This document shows, in pieces, positions 9,328 through 18,357 of a stretch of DNA of 64,000 nt. The translations under genes were made by a program, and so were the position numbers. Numbering within the stretch: position 1 is the stretch's first letter; every line of letters starts with the position of its first letter. The notes under the pieces are model-generated. The model saw only the letters and a program-made list of their open reading frames with translations, searched no databases and had not been told where the DNA came from. This DNA comes from CAVVZJ01 sp963752755. Its GTDB lineage: Bacteria > Planctomycetota > Planctomycetia > Isosphaerales > Isosphaeraceae. Where the stretch lies: assembly GCA_963752755.1 (NCBI GenBank), contig CAVVZJ010000003.1, positions 868,001 through 932,000 on the forward strand. The letters run 5' to 3'.

Positions 9328-10688
9328 TGGCCAGGTGTCAGATGATCCCGGTCGGTTGAAAGTCCAACGAGTGGCAAGTGCCACATGATCCCGGTCACTC
9401 GTTGAATCGCCTCTTCGGAATATGATGGATCAACTCTTTCAGCATCGGTTGCGCCTTCGGCTCGCGCCGCCGCAGGGCGAAGAACTGCATCCGTCCCGCA
9501 TCGAGGTCGAACTCGACGCGGACCAGGCGATGCGGCCAGTGGGGGTCCACCTCGAAGCGGTGGCCCAGCACCTCCACCGCCCCCGTGGCCGTCGTCCGCC
9601 GCAGGTAAACGATCCGGCCCTGGGGCTGCGCCTGGAGGTTCAGCCGCCATCGCTCCGGGAAGGGCCGTCGCGGTGGCGCCGCCTCGATCCGGTCCGCCCG
9701 ATTGCGACGGACCGCCGTCACATAGCGACCCGAGCAGCCCTGGAGTTCGGCCCACGAGCCGTGGGTGAATCGCGTCCAGACCTTGGCCTGCCACTGGCCA
9801 TTGTCGCCCTCGATCATCGCCTGGAAGCCCATCTCACGCGGCGGGACGAACACGGGGATGACGCCGAGGCTCAGGCCCAGCCGCATCACCCGGCCGATGA
9901 CATCGGGATGGGTGTGCGTCCCCTGGAAGATCGTGTCGTTGTCGAACTGGGCGTAGCGGGGCAGCCCGGAGGCGCGCCGATGTGCGATCAACGCCTCGAC
10001 GACCGCCTTGGCCGTCACCGGGACGACCATCGGCCAGGACGCGACCAGGCCGCCATGCAGCGAGACGCCGTTGAAGACCTCGACCTGCGGGCCATCCTTG
10101 AGGACCAACCCCTCGACGATGTCGAAGCTGTCCAGCTCGACGCGTCGGGCCGCGCCCTCGGGCAGATACCAGCCCCGGGGCGGGGGCGGCCGCCGCACGC
10201 GCTTGCGACCGTCCAGGGCCCCGCGACGTTCGAGGATCCGGCCGATGGTTCGGATCGAGGGGATCCCCTTCAGGCCACGCTCCTGCAGGGCCCGGTGGAT
10301 GGCCTCGGCCCCGCAGGCCCCCAGGTCGCTGGTCGCCGCCAATTCCCGACGCAGGCTCAGCACGAGGTCCTCGACCCCGGGGTCGGTGCGGTGCGGTGTC
10401 CGTGGTGCGTGCGAGCGATCCGACCAATCCACCCGGTCGAGTCGTTGCCCGTGAGCCCGGTCGACCCAGTATTGGACGGTGGCCAGGCTGACGCCGAATC
10501 GGCGAGCGACGACGTGTTGCGAACAGCCGCGACGGACGGCCGCGACCATCTCCCGACGACGTGGAACCCCTCCTGGATTTTGCCCATGGCCGCCTCCGGA
10601 ACGGGACCTGGTTTTCAGTCAAGTCTACGCCGGAGGTGACCGGGATCATCTGGCACAAAACCGACCGGGATCATCTGACACCTGGCCA
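9328..10688 (-). mobile_element. Integrase-type insertion sequence with double terminal motifs
   Basis: Perfect 30-base terminal inverted repeats lie at 9328-9357 and 10659-10688 (starting TGGCCAGGTGTCAGATGATC). A second inverted pair, GTGCCA(C/G)ATGATCCCGGTCAC, lies just inside at 9378-9398 and 10636-10656, so the core ATGATCCCGGTC occurs twice at each end. Such iterated subterminal motifs are probably transposase-binding sites. The single gene inside is an rve-type integrase transposase. No target duplication is evident when the outer ends are used. If the true tips are TGTCAG (9336) and CTGACA (10680), the flanks are CCAGG and CCTGG. Family placement (IS481-like) is tentative. Confidence 0.8.
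9395..10549 (-). CDS. Helix-turn-helix / integrase-core (rve) transposase, IS481-like
   Basis: Residues 1-30 form a helix-turn-helix (CSQHVVARRFGVSLATVQYW). An rve integrase core follows, with acidic residues in VELDSFDIVEGLVL and in YAQFDNDTIFQG as likely catalytic aspartates and a later Glu. The C-terminal part binds DNA or multimerises by analogy. The frame is open upstream of the ATG at 10549 without another ATG, reading PGGVPRRREMVAAV, a phrase usual in such transposases. The real start may therefore be a few codons earlier at a non-ATG codon. The stop codon lies within the inner terminal motif. Confidence 0.8.
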   Translation of the reverse strand: MVAAVRRGCSQHVVARRFGVSLATVQYWVDRAHGQRLDRVDWSDRSHAPRTPHRTDPGVEDLVLSLRRELAATSDLGACGAEAIHRALQERGLKGIPSIRTIGRILERRGALDGRKRVRRPPPPRGWYLPEGAARRVELDSFDIVEGLVLKDGPQVEVFNGVSLHGGLVASWPMVVPVTAKAVVEALIAHRRASGLPRYAQFDNDTIFQGTHTHPDVIGRVMRLGLSLGVIPVFVPPREMGFQAMIEGDNGQWQAKVWTRFTHGSWAELQGCSGRYVTAVRRNRADRIEAAPPRRPFPERWRLNLQAQPQGRIVYLRRTTATGAVEVLGHRFEVDPHWPHRLVRVEFDLDAGRMQFFALRRREPKAQPMLKELIHHIPKRRFNE

Positions 10689-10794
10689 ATCACCGCTGCC
10701 GCCACAACGTCACGTCCTGGGTGGCATCAGGCCACCCGGCCAAGCCGTCGCCACCGCGAAGGTGGGCCTCGGTGCGCCTTCCGATTCCCTCCAT

Positions 10795-11129
10795 TTCCGG
10801 AGTTCTCCGGGTCTGCCTCGACATCGTAGATTCCCGGATGCCCCGCGTGACGTCGCTCCTTGGCAATACGGCAACAAGTCCGAACGCACGGCCCAGCCTT
10901 GTGAGCCGAGAAAGAATGTCGGAGAGAAGATTTACCTCAAAGACGCGAAGGACTCCAAAGGTCGCGCAAAACTCAAATCCCGCATACTCTCACTTCTTTG
11001 TGCTCCCTTCGCGTCCTTCGTGGTGTATTTTTTCTTCTCCTCTCCCGATCTGCGAATCGGCGTCAACCTTTCCAATTTCGAAACGAACAGTCATGATGGG
11101 CGGCCCGATCACCCGACCCCATGAAAATA
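10795..11129 (-). repeat. Composite intergenic repeat, copy 1 (main part)
   Basis: Read on the minus strand this non-coding stretch has three modules in the order A-B-C. A (about 11100-11045) contains TTCGAAATTGGAAAGGTTGA and TTCGCAGATCGG. B (about 11040-10925) has the purine-rich CACGAAGGACGCGAAGGGAG type. C (about 10850-10795) contains GCATCCGGGAATCTACGAT and GGAGAACTCCGGAA. The same order recurs at 19431-19805 on the plus strand. An IS4-type element has inserted at 11130, and the upstream part of the copy continues at 12652-12785. No gene is present in 10689-11129. Confidence 0.55.
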
Positions 11130-12651
11130 CAATAGTGTCCGGGAATCCGTCTTCACAGAATCTTCACTTGCGCTTTTTTGAGAGGTTTGGCCAAGCTGTC
11201 TCTTCATGGCGGCGAAGAAGCGATCTCCGAGAGGGGTGCCACCGTCTCAACGACCCGAACACATGGGGTCGGAGGAGGCGCGGCTGCGCGACTTGCCGAT
11301 CTGGCCCGAACAGGTTGTCGGAGCCAAACATATCCGCTCTTTGGAACGGCTCATCGAAGGGCTTCGCCAAGAGACACCTCACGGCAACCGAGAACTCTTC
11401 CTGGATGACGTCTTTGTCGCCTACCTCTTGGCCTTCTTCAACCCCGCGCTGAGGACCTTGCGGACCATCGAGGACTTCAGCCAGACCCGGCAGGCCCAGC
11501 GACATCTCACCATCAGAAAGCTCTGTAAGAGCACCTTCTCCGACTTCAACAAGCTGGCCGACCCCACCCTCCTGCAGCCGATCCTCGATCATCTCCGGCG
11601 TGAAGTGCTGAGACCGGGGCCGGCCCAGGCCGCCGAGCCGCTGGTCGCGCTGCACCGCCGGGTCCTGGCCGTCGACGGCACCTTCCTCAAAGCGGCCGCC
11701 GCTGTCGTTTGGGCGATCCGCCGTCGAGGGAGTAAAACCGGCGCACGACTCGACTTTCATCTCGACGTCGAGACCTGGCTGCCGGAACTGCTGGTCATCC
11801 CCAATGACCGCGAGGGCGAGGCGAAGACCGCTCAAGATACGATCACGGCCGGGGCCATTCATCTCTACGATCGGGGCATCTTCAGCTTCGATCTGATCGC
11901 GGCGCATGCCCCCAAGACGGCCGATTTCGTGATGCGAATCCGCGAGCCGGGGCCGCGCTGCCCGAAACTCGAAACCGCCGAAACGCGCGAACTCACTCCA
12001 GAAGCCCGGGGCGCGGGCGTCACGAGCGATCGCCTGGTGCGCCTGGTGGGCTCGGACCATCGCAGACCGCCGGATCTGGTCCTGCGCGCGGTGGTGATCA
12101 TCCCCGCGGACGACCCTGAGAATCCGGTCTATCTGCTGACGACGTTGCTCGACCTCGACGCGTCGATCATCGGGCTCTTGTACCGGCATCGCTGGCAGAT
12201 CGAGCTGTTCTTCCGCTGGTTGAAGTCGTACGCCCGGTTCGACCACCTGATCAGCCACAACCGCGAGGGTGTGCTGCTGAACTTCTACGTGACCGTGATC
12301 GGCGTGACGCTGATGTATCTTCACATGGGCCATCGTCCCAGCAAATATCTGTTCCTCATGATGGGGATGGTGGCGAACGGATCGGCGACGCTGGAGGAGG
12401 TCATGCCGATCCTTCGGGAACGGGAACGACAGTGCAAGATGCAGCGTGATCGTGTCGCGCGGAAGCGTACCGAAAGACCGAAGTGAGCGATCCAGGCCAG
12501 TCCGCGCTCTGCGGCCGAGGTCGCGCCGCTGCACTGCGCCGCGCTCGCCCACGAAACGACAGGAGACGACCACCAGCCCCTTCAATTCGTCGTGCTTGCG
12601 GATGACCCAACAAGGGGACCCCCTCCGAAACAGGAATCCCGGACACTATTG
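11130..12651 (+). mobile_element. Complete IS4-family insertion sequence with 8-bp target duplication
   Basis: The ends CAATAGTGTCCGGGA (11130 rightwards and 12651 leftwards on the other strand) are inverted repeats, with weaker matching beyond. The direct repeats TGAAAATA flank them at 11122-11129 and 12652-12659. A single intact transposase gene lies inside, followed by about 165 non-coding bases. The target is the composite repeat described at 10795-11129 and 12652-12785. Confidence 0.9.
11206..12486 (+). CDS. IS4-family transposase
   Basis: A 426-residue DDE transposase. The first Asp is in RVLAVDGTFLKAA, the second in AIHLYDRGIFSFD, and the Glu is in the IS4 YREK signature YRHRWQIELFFRWLKSY (Y-x2-R-x3-E-x6-K). 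The C-terminus is rich in Arg/Lys. The gene is intact with no internal stop. It mobilises the flanking element by cut-and-paste transposition. The ATG at 11206 follows GAGAGGTTTGG-type sequence with only a weak ribosome site. Confidence 0.9.
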   Translation: MAAKKRSPRGVPPSQRPEHMGSEEARLRDLPIWPEQVVGAKHIRSLERLIEGLRQETPHGNRELFLDDVFVAYLLAFFNPALRTLRTIEDFSQTRQAQRHLTIRKLCKSTFSDFNKLADPTLLQPILDHLRREVLRPGPAQAAEPLVALHRRVLAVDGTFLKAAAAVVWAIRRRGSKTGARLDFHLDVETWLPELLVIPNDREGEAKTAQDTITAGAIHLYDRGIFSFDLIAAHAPKTADFVMRIREPGPRCPKLETAETRELTPEARGAGVTSDRLVRLVGSDHRRPPDLVLRAVVIIPADDPENPVYLLTTLLDLDASIIGLLYRHRWQIELFFRWLKSYARFDHLISHNREGVLLNFYVTVIGVTLMYLHMGHRPSKYLFLMMGMVANGSATLEEVMPILRERERQCKMQRDRVARKRTERPK

Positions 12652-12785
12652 TGAAAATAGGGAGTGTGGGTAAGTTGCGGAACTGGACCGAATCTATTTT
12701 CAGAGGAACCCAACGACCCAACCTCGCAGACTGGTCAAGCTGGAGCGATTTCTGAACGAACCCAACGGCCATTCTGGCAGTCGCA
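12652..12785 (-). repeat. Composite intergenic repeat, copy 1 (part displaced by the IS4-type element)
   Basis: On the minus strand this reads GACTGCCAGAATGGCCGTTG, then GGTTCGTTCAGAAATCGCTC, then a second GGGTTCCTCTGAAAATAG. It matches the beginning of copy 2 (GACTGCCAAAATGGCAGTTG from 19431) module by module. It is continuous with 10795-11129 once the IS4-type element and one TGAAAATA are removed. No coding potential is seen. Confidence 0.55.
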
Positions 12786-12786
12786 C

Positions 12787-14721
12787 TCACGACCCCGGCG
12801 GCGGGTCGATGTGGTGCCGGAACCAGAGTTCCAGCATCAAGAGCGCCCAGAGCCGATAGGCGTGGTCACGACGCCCGTCGGCGTGCTCAGCCAGGAGCCG
12901 CTCGACGGCCTCCGGCCGGAACAGGCCCCGGCCGAGGGAAAGGGGGTCGAGCAGGACGGAACGCAGCTCGTCCCGAAGCTCGCTGCGGAACCAGCGGTCG
13001 ATCGGCACCCCGAAGCCCATCTTGGGACGGTTCCGGATCGTCGGCGGCAGCAGGTCGGCGAACGCCTGCTTGAGCACGACCTTCGAGTGCCCCCGGCGGA
13101 GTCGCATCTTCCGGCGCAACGGCAAGGCCAGGGCCAGCTCGACGACCCGGTGGTCGAGGAACGGGCCGCGGCATTCGAGGCTATGGGCCATGCTCGCCTG
13201 ATCGACCTTGTGGAGCAGGTCGCCGGGCAGGTACGTCAGGAGGTCGGAGATCATCGCCCGGGTGACAGGGTCGCGCTTGATCGCGGCGTCCCAGGCCCGT
13301 TCGAGCACGGACGCCGGATCGGCGCCTTCCAGATCATGCGTGGCGGAAGCGGCGAGGCGGTCGAGGAAACGGTCAGCGTAGAGGCTGGCGCGGCTGGACT
13401 CGTCGAACGACGTCATCCAGCCCAGGTAGCGGCGGACGGGCGGCTCGTGGACCCCTTCGAGCAGTCGGCGCACCCTCCGCAACCGCGTCTTCGCTCGCGA
13501 CGACCCCGGGATCGCCCGCGCCAGCGGACCGCCAAGGAGTCGGCGGGGACCGGTGGGCAGGCGGTCGAGCAGGCTGGTCAGGGCGAGGGCGCGGTAGCGG
13601 TCATAGCCGCCGAAGAGTTCATCCCCGGCGTCGCCGGTCAAGGCGACCGTCACCTCGCGCCGGGTCTCATGGGCGACATGCCAGGTCGGCAGCGCCGAGC
13701 TGTCGGCGAACGGCTCATCGAACTGCTCAGCCAATGCCGGCAAGGTTGCCCATGCCTGCGGTCGGACGTGGAAGGCATGATGCTCCGTACCGAGGTGCTT
13801 TGCGGCCAGCTCGGCAAAGCGGCTCTCGTCGAAGGCCGGGTCGTCGAAGCCGATCGAGAACGTTTTCACCGGCCGATCGGACGCCCGCTGCATCAGGCCG
13901 ACGATGATCGTCGAGTCGATCCCGCCCGAGAGGAAGGCGCCAAGGGGCACGTCGGAGACCATCTGCTCGCGAACCGCCTCGCCGAGCGTCTCGCGGAGTT
14001 GCTCGATATCCTCGTCCAGCGGACGCTCCACCTCCGCGTTCCAGTCAGGCTCCCAGTAGCGTTCGAGCCGGACTTTGCCGTCCTGCCAGACGGCCAGATG
14101 GGCGGGTGGAAGTTTATAAACACCTTCGAGGATGGTGTCGGGATGAGGAATGTATCCATAAGTCAAATAACGATCGAGTGCCCTCGCGTTCAGATGCCGG
14201 GGCACGTCCGACTCGGGGAGCGTCAGCAGCGCCTTCAGCTCGCTGGCGAATGTGACCCGGTGGGACGTGAGCCGGTAGAGCAAGGGCTTCTGCCCGAGCC
14301 GGTCGCGACCGAGGACGAGCCGGCGGCGGGGGGCGTCCCAGATCGCCAGGGCGAACATCCCCCGCAGCAGGGGGAACATCCCGGGCCCCTCGTCCTCATA
14401 CAGATGAACCAGGACCTCCGTATCGCCGAACGACCGCAGCTGGTGGCCACGGGCCTCCAGCCGATGCCGCAAGGCCGGGAAGTTGTAGATTTCGCCGTTG
14501 AAGACGACCCAGACGGTGCCGTCCTCATTCGACAGGGGCTGGTGGGCACCGGCGAGGTCGAGGATCGAGAGACGTCGGAAGCCGAGGGCGGCGTGCGAGT
14601 CGCGATAGGAACCGGCGTCGTCGGGGCCGCGGTGGCGGAGGCGGTCCGTCATGCGGGCGAGTTGCTCGTCGGTCGGCCCTTGGCCGGCATCGGTCCAGGC
14701 CGCGCCGCAGATCCCGCACAT
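12787..14721 (-). CDS. asnB: Asparagine synthase (glutamine-hydrolysing)
   Basis: A 644-residue class II glutamine amidotransferase fused to an ATP-dependent synthetase. After Met is the nucleophile Cys2 (MCGICGAAW), with the GATase domain to about residue 200 (RLRHRGPDDAG, FNGEIYN). The synthetase domain follows with the ATP pyrophosphatase loop LSGGIDSTIIVG and the TGDAGDELFGGYDRY motif. It converts aspartate, glutamine and ATP to asparagine. In planctomycetes such paralogues may also amidate exopolysaccharide or peptide substrates, so the exact substrate is not certain. The gene is intact and full length. The ATG at 14721 follows a GGGGGCG stretch. Confidence 0.92.
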   Translation of the reverse strand: MCGICGAAWTDAGQGPTDEQLARMTDRLRHRGPDDAGSYRDSHAALGFRRLSILDLAGAHQPLSNEDGTVWVVFNGEIYNFPALRHRLEARGHQLRSFGDTEVLVHLYEDEGPGMFPLLRGMFALAIWDAPRRRLVLGRDRLGQKPLLYRLTSHRVTFASELKALLTLPESDVPRHLNARALDRYLTYGYIPHPDTILEGVYKLPPAHLAVWQDGKVRLERYWEPDWNAEVERPLDEDIEQLRETLGEAVREQMVSDVPLGAFLSGGIDSTIIVGLMQRASDRPVKTFSIGFDDPAFDESRFAELAAKHLGTEHHAFHVRPQAWATLPALAEQFDEPFADSSALPTWHVAHETRREVTVALTGDAGDELFGGYDRYRALALTSLLDRLPTGPRRLLGGPLARAIPGSSRAKTRLRRVRRLLEGVHEPPVRRYLGWMTSFDESSRASLYADRFLDRLAASATHDLEGADPASVLERAWDAAIKRDPVTRAMISDLLTYLPGDLLHKVDQASMAHSLECRGPFLDHRVVELALALPLRRKMRLRRGHSKVVLKQAFADLLPPTIRNRPKMGFGVPIDRWFRSELRDELRSVLLDPLSLGRGLFRPEAVERLLAEHADGRRDHAYRLWALLMLELWFRHHIDPPPGS

Positions 14722-14811
14722 CGGATTCGCCCCCGCGACCCCGGGCCGTCCCGCAGCCCGTCTCGACTCTCACTGTATCGCGCCGGTCGCGAGCGGGCCA
14801 CCGGACCGCGC

Positions 14812-15273
14812 TCAACCCTCCGGGGTGACAAACACCCGCACACTACTGATCTTCCACCCTCCGCCCTGCTTGTTCCGCACCTGCACGAACGGCAGTTGCA
14901 GGGTCTTGCCCTCGTGGACGATCTCGAACGTGCCCGTGATCATCAAGACCTCGGGCGCCACGAATCGGGCGAACTCGACGGTGTTCTTCGCCTGGATCGG
15001 TTTGTCATCCTTGAACAGTTCTGCATACGCGGCCTCGATCGCGGAGTGTCCCTCGCGCGTATCGACCTTCAGCTCGCCGGACTGCTCGTTCTTGAAGACG
15101 AGGAAGATCGAGGCGTCGGTCATGTAGTAGTCGGCCATGGCCCGGGCATTCCGGGTCTCGAAGGTGGCCGCGCCTTCCCTGGTAAGCGTCTTGGCCAGTT
15201 CCATCGCGTCCTGGGCGTGGGCCAGAGCCGGAGCGAGCAGGACGAGTGTGGCGATCGCCAGGTGTCTCCGCAT
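14812..15273 (-). CDS. Secreted SnoaL/NTF2-like (DUF4440-type) protein
   Basis: A 153-residue protein. The ATG at 15273 is chosen because GAGGAAA lies just upstream and MRRHLAIATLVLLAPALAHA is a clean signal peptide cleaved after AHA. The mature part (ATFETRNARAMADYYMTDAS and following, ending ISSVRVFVTPEG) has the cone-shaped NTF2-like fold signature of SnoaL/DUF4440 proteins, which bind small molecules or act as immunity or stress proteins. No catalytic residues can be assigned. It lies 90 bases upstream of asnB on the same strand, possibly co-transcribed. Confidence 0.7.
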   Translation of the reverse strand: MRRHLAIATLVLLAPALAHAQDAMELAKTLTREGAATFETRNARAMADYYMTDASIFLVFKNEQSGELKVDTREGHSAIEAAYAELFKDDKPIQAKNTVEFARFVAPEVLMITGTFEIVHEGKTLQLPFVQVRNKQGGGWKISSVRVFVTPEG

Positions 15274-15460
15274 GGTCGTTTCCTCGGTTGGTGGGTCGAT
15301 TGAACGGTCCTCGCCCCCATTCGACCCGGGGCCCCGGGTTTGTGCAAGCCGCATTCTCCGACAGCAAGACCGAATGCCTTGGCGTCCGCCCGACGATCCG
15401 TTAGCGTGAGGCTCGCGCCCATCCCGAACGGACCCGGAACGGAAGCTGGAACGAACCCCG

Positions 15461-16844
15461 ATGTCCACCACCACGCCCACGTCCCAAGCTCATTCTCTCC
15501 TTCTGCCTTGGGGCGAATCCGACTCCTTCACCCTGGAATTCCCAGCCGCTTGGCCTGAACCCGAGGTCGCCCGCCCCGATCTCTCCGGCAGCCTTGACGA
15601 CTACCCCGCCACACTCGCAACCGCCCTCGACCAGCCCGAGAGCGGACGTCGGCTCGAAAGCCTCGTTGGTCCGGGGACGACCGTGGCGATCGTCGTCGAC
15701 GATCCCTCGCGCTGGACGCCGGTCCGCGAAGCCTTGCCGATCGTCCTGAACCGGCTTCACGGCGCGGGCGTTCGCCGCAGGGACGTGACGATCAGCCTGG
15801 GTGTCGGCCGCCACCACGCCGCCGACGAGGACGCCCTCCGGCGCAGGGTCGGCGACGCGGTGTTCACCGCGTATCACTGCTTCAGCCCGCCCGTCGATGA
15901 CATCGACCAGTATATTCATTTGGGTGAGACGCCCCAGGGCGTGCCGGTCCGCGTCTTCCGACCGGTCGCGGAGGCGGGGGTGAGGGTGCTGATCGGGTCG
16001 GTTCTGCCACATTTGCAAGCCGGTTTCGGCGGCGGATACAAGCTCATCTTCCCGGGTTGCAGCCACCGCACGACCCTCGGCGCCCTGCACCGTCAGGGTC
16101 TCGGCGAGGGCGATGCCGCCCGACTGCTCGGCGGCGACGTCGACACGAACCCGATGCGACGGGCAATCCGCGACGCCGCCTCTCTTCTGCCCGGCTCTTG
16201 CTTTTCGATCAGTCACGTCCTCGGCCCGCCGGGGCAGGTCTTCCGCGTGCTGGCCGGCGATGTGGATCGCGTGCAGGCGGCCCTCTCCGACGAGGCCCGA
16301 CACCGCTACGCCGCCCCACCGGTCGGCGGGATGCCAGCCGACGTGGTCGTCGCCGGCAATCATCCCTGGCCGGGCGACCCGATGCAGAGCTTCAAGGTCC
16401 TGCTGAACCACCGCGCCGCGGGACGGCCTGGCGGGGTGCTTGTTGGCCTCTTCTGGACCGACCCAGGCGAGATCGACCGCTCGTTCCCGATGCCCGCGCC
16501 TGCGGGCGATCGCCGCGACCGGACCGGTCGGCGGCTGGGTCGTGCGGCGGGGTTTGAAGCTGGCCGACCGCGTCGTGACGGCGGCCCGGAGCCCGAGCCG
16601 TTTCCTGCTTCGCTGGGCTCGCGAGCTGGTCGCCGACCGAGCCGTACTCGTCTATGCCCCCCCGCTCCGCGAGCGACTCGGCCCGCGACTGGGACCGGTC
16701 CGCCTCTACGCCGATACGGCCGAACTCTGGCGCGGCGTTGAGGCGGCTCTCGGACGCTCGCCGGGGCGTGTCCGCGTCTTCCCGAGCGGGGGGCTCACTT
16801 ATTGTAATCCACAAATCACCCATGCAGGACAACAAATCGAATAA
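15461..16844 (+). CDS. LarA-like (DUF2088) nickel-dependent racemase family protein, one frameshift
   Basis: The N-terminal domain carries the LarA-type segment VAIVVDDPSRWTPVREALP, and the middle domain GVGRHHAADEDALRRRVGD and GFGGGYKLIFPGCSHRTTLG with the conserved His residues. Family members bind a nickel-pincer cofactor and racemise lactate or other 2-hydroxy acids. The frame breaks at about 16500, where MPAPAGD continues as LRAIAATGPVGGWVVRRG in another frame. One C of a CC pair at 16499-16500 appears extra. The restored protein is about 460 residues. The last residues (CNPQITHAGQQIE) are AT-rich and unlike the rest, so the true C-terminus may have been replaced. Confidence 0.75.
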
Positions 16845-16849
16845 TAATG

Positions 16850-17410
16850 TCAATCTCCATGCTTTTGTCTCAATCGCGCCGAGAGCCGGAGCAGGAGTTG
16901 GGCACGCTCGAACTCGTCGAGCCAGTCGGCAACGACGGCGGCCAGGGCTTCCTCGTCGGGGGGGACGAGGCCGGTCGGACAGGAGGGGCCGAGTTGCTGG
17001 GCGGCCATGCGGCGGTAGGTGGAGATGGTGCGGTCGCCGTAGCGGCTGACTTCGAGGAAGTCCTCGCTGAGGAAGACGGCCACCGGCACCCGCTGGCCAC
17101 CATTGATCGTCAAGGCTTGCCGGACCTCCTCGCGGGCGTCGCGGTCGAGGTAGCGGACCTCCAGCTTCGGCGCGGCGGCGGCGAAGTGGTCGAAGATGGG
17201 GACCTGGTTGATGCAGTCGCCGCACCAGGCACCGTTGAGGACGAGCACGGGCATCCGTCGCTGGAATCCGCCGAGTAGGGTCTTCTGGCCGTCGGTCAGC
17301 TTGACTCGGGCGTGTATCGCGTCCCAGCGGGCACGCTGCTCGGGCGTGGCGTACCTGTCGAGGAAGGCGGCGTAGGGCAAGGATTCGTCGAAGAGGGTGG
17401 ACCAGTTCAT
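16850..17410 (-). CDS. Thioredoxin-family protein
   Basis: A 186-residue protein with a thioredoxin fold. The redox motif WCGDC (VLVLNGAWCGDCINQVP) is followed by the cis-Pro region GGQRVPVAVFLSEDF. No signal peptide is seen, so it is probably cytosolic. The motif WCGDC is common in the thioredoxin-like branch typical of Bacteroidetes and planctomycetes, which likely reduces or senses disulfides. It converges with the LarA-like gene, leaving only 5 bases between the two stops. It is intact and starts at ATG 17410. Confidence 0.85.
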   Translation of the reverse strand: MNWSTLFDESLPYAAFLDRYATPEQRARWDAIHARVKLTDGQKTLLGGFQRRMPVLVLNGAWCGDCINQVPIFDHFAAAAPKLEVRYLDRDAREEVRQALTINGGQRVPVAVFLSEDFLEVSRYGDRTISTYRRMAAQQLGPSCPTGLVPPDEEALAAVVADWLDEFERAQLLLRLSARLRQKHGD

Positions 17411-17535
17411 GAGGCGCTCGATGCTGAGGATCTTCGGTCATCTTCCGAAGATTCAGAATAGCAAGGCAGGACGCTCTCGGGAATGCCGGCCGGGTTGGGA
17501 CGGGGTCATCAGGAAAAAGGGGGAAGGGTGGACGG

Positions 17536-17961
17536 TCACCTCGTCGGCCAGGCGAGGCACGATTCGCGGCCTTTGAGGGCTCCGGTGTCAGTCCGAATCG
17601 GGACCACGGCCCACCAACCCAGATCCTCATGGCCCCAGCGGACGCGTAATCGCTCGACAGCGGTGCGCAGCAACTCCCGCTCGGTGGCTTGCTTCCCGGC
17701 GTCGAAGTGATGATTAGGCGTTTTCGGTTTGTGGCGGCTCAGCGCCGTCTACGTCGTCCTCATCCTCTGGCTCGGGATTGCTCCACGGCAAGGTCAAGAG
17801 CATGAGGACCACGGATGGCGCAAGAGAGTCAAGCCTACCACCAAGGTCGCCCAAAGGGCGACCTTGGTGGTAGGCGGCAGATGCCTCGCGGCGATCGTGA
17901 GGAAGACGCCGCAGAGATTGAGCGGGAACAACGCGAGGAGGCTTCGATGCCAGCCGTCCAT
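17536..17961 (-). pseudogene. Possible small membrane protein spread over three frames
   Basis: Starting at ATG 17961 (MDGWHRSLLALFPLNLCGVF), the frame gives two hydrophobic segments, then hits a stop at 17794. The adjacent frame continues smoothly as SVVLMLLTLPWSNPEPEDED, acidic, to a stop at 17714. A third frame continues as HHFDAGKQATERELLRTAVE to a stop at 17536. Such hand-overs resemble the frameshifts in real genes of this window, so this may be one protein of about 140 residues. An extended -10 box at 17992 points into it. I do not recognise a family, and it could also be a decayed gene. Confidence 0.35.
17833..17875. repeat. Perfect 20-bp inverted repeat with 3-base loop
   Basis: The arms GCCTACCACCAAGGTCGCCC (17833-17852) and their exact reverse complement (17856-17875) flank AAA. 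The hairpin sits inside the putative small membrane gene, in the part encoding TTKVALWATLVVG. A very stable hairpin inside a coding frame is odd. It could be an attenuator-like structure, a mobile palindrome, or a sign that the frame is not coding. Confidence 0.85.
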
Positions 17962-17991
17962 GGTGACCCCGCTCAACCCCACCTAGACCTT

Positions 17992-17997
17992 ATTATA
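17992..17997 (-). promoter_or_regulatory. Candidate extended -10 promoter
   Basis: On the minus strand the sequence GTGTGCTATAATAAGG contains a perfect TATAAT with the extended TG one base upstream. The region 17 bases further upstream has no good -35 match. It would direct transcription toward the putative small membrane gene starting at 17961. An identical GTGTGCTATAAT occurs at 52796-52807. Confidence 0.45.
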
Positions 17998-18059
17998 GCA
18001 CACTTCTGGGTGATTGTGGAGGAATCGTCACCGATGAGGTCACTGACCAAGCCAGCGGT

Positions 18060-18275
18060 TCACGAACCGGCCGGTTGCTCGGTCGGGATTGGTCCGCGCC
18101 ACTCGATCTTGTAGCCGTTCTCCTCGGCGAACTTCTCGATCTCGGGCTTCGACTGCGGGATCGGCACGCCCGTGATGTGGCGGTAGGAGCCGCTCCCGGA
18201 GCGGGTCCACTCGACGTCCGAGCCGAACCACTGGTCGTTGGCGTAGTAAACGATCAAGCACTTCAGAGCCGGCAT
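18060..18275 (-). CDS. Small conserved-looking protein of unknown function
   Basis: A 71-residue protein beginning MPALKCLIVYYANDQWFGSD and ending PTEQPAGS. It has no signal peptide, no membrane helix and no metal motif, and contains many aromatic residues in the first half (YY, W, F). GGGGG lies 9 bases before the ATG. Its composition is protein-like rather than a chance frame, but I do not recognise the family. It lies downstream of the SWIM-containing gene on the same strand. Confidence 0.55.
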   Translation of the reverse strand: MPALKCLIVYYANDQWFGSDVEWTRSGSGSYRHITGVPIPQSKPEIEKFAEENGYKIEWRGPIPTEQPAGS

Positions 18276-18357
18276 CGCTATTAACCCCCTGGACCTTGAC
18301 CCATCGGCGGCCCCGGCGCCGCGGCGACTTTCCTCGAAGTTTAAGCCGAAATCGGGC

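Noticed and set aside
12446..12673. Open frames in the non-coding end of the IS4-type element
   Set aside because: They overlap the right terminal region of the element and have no protein-like features.
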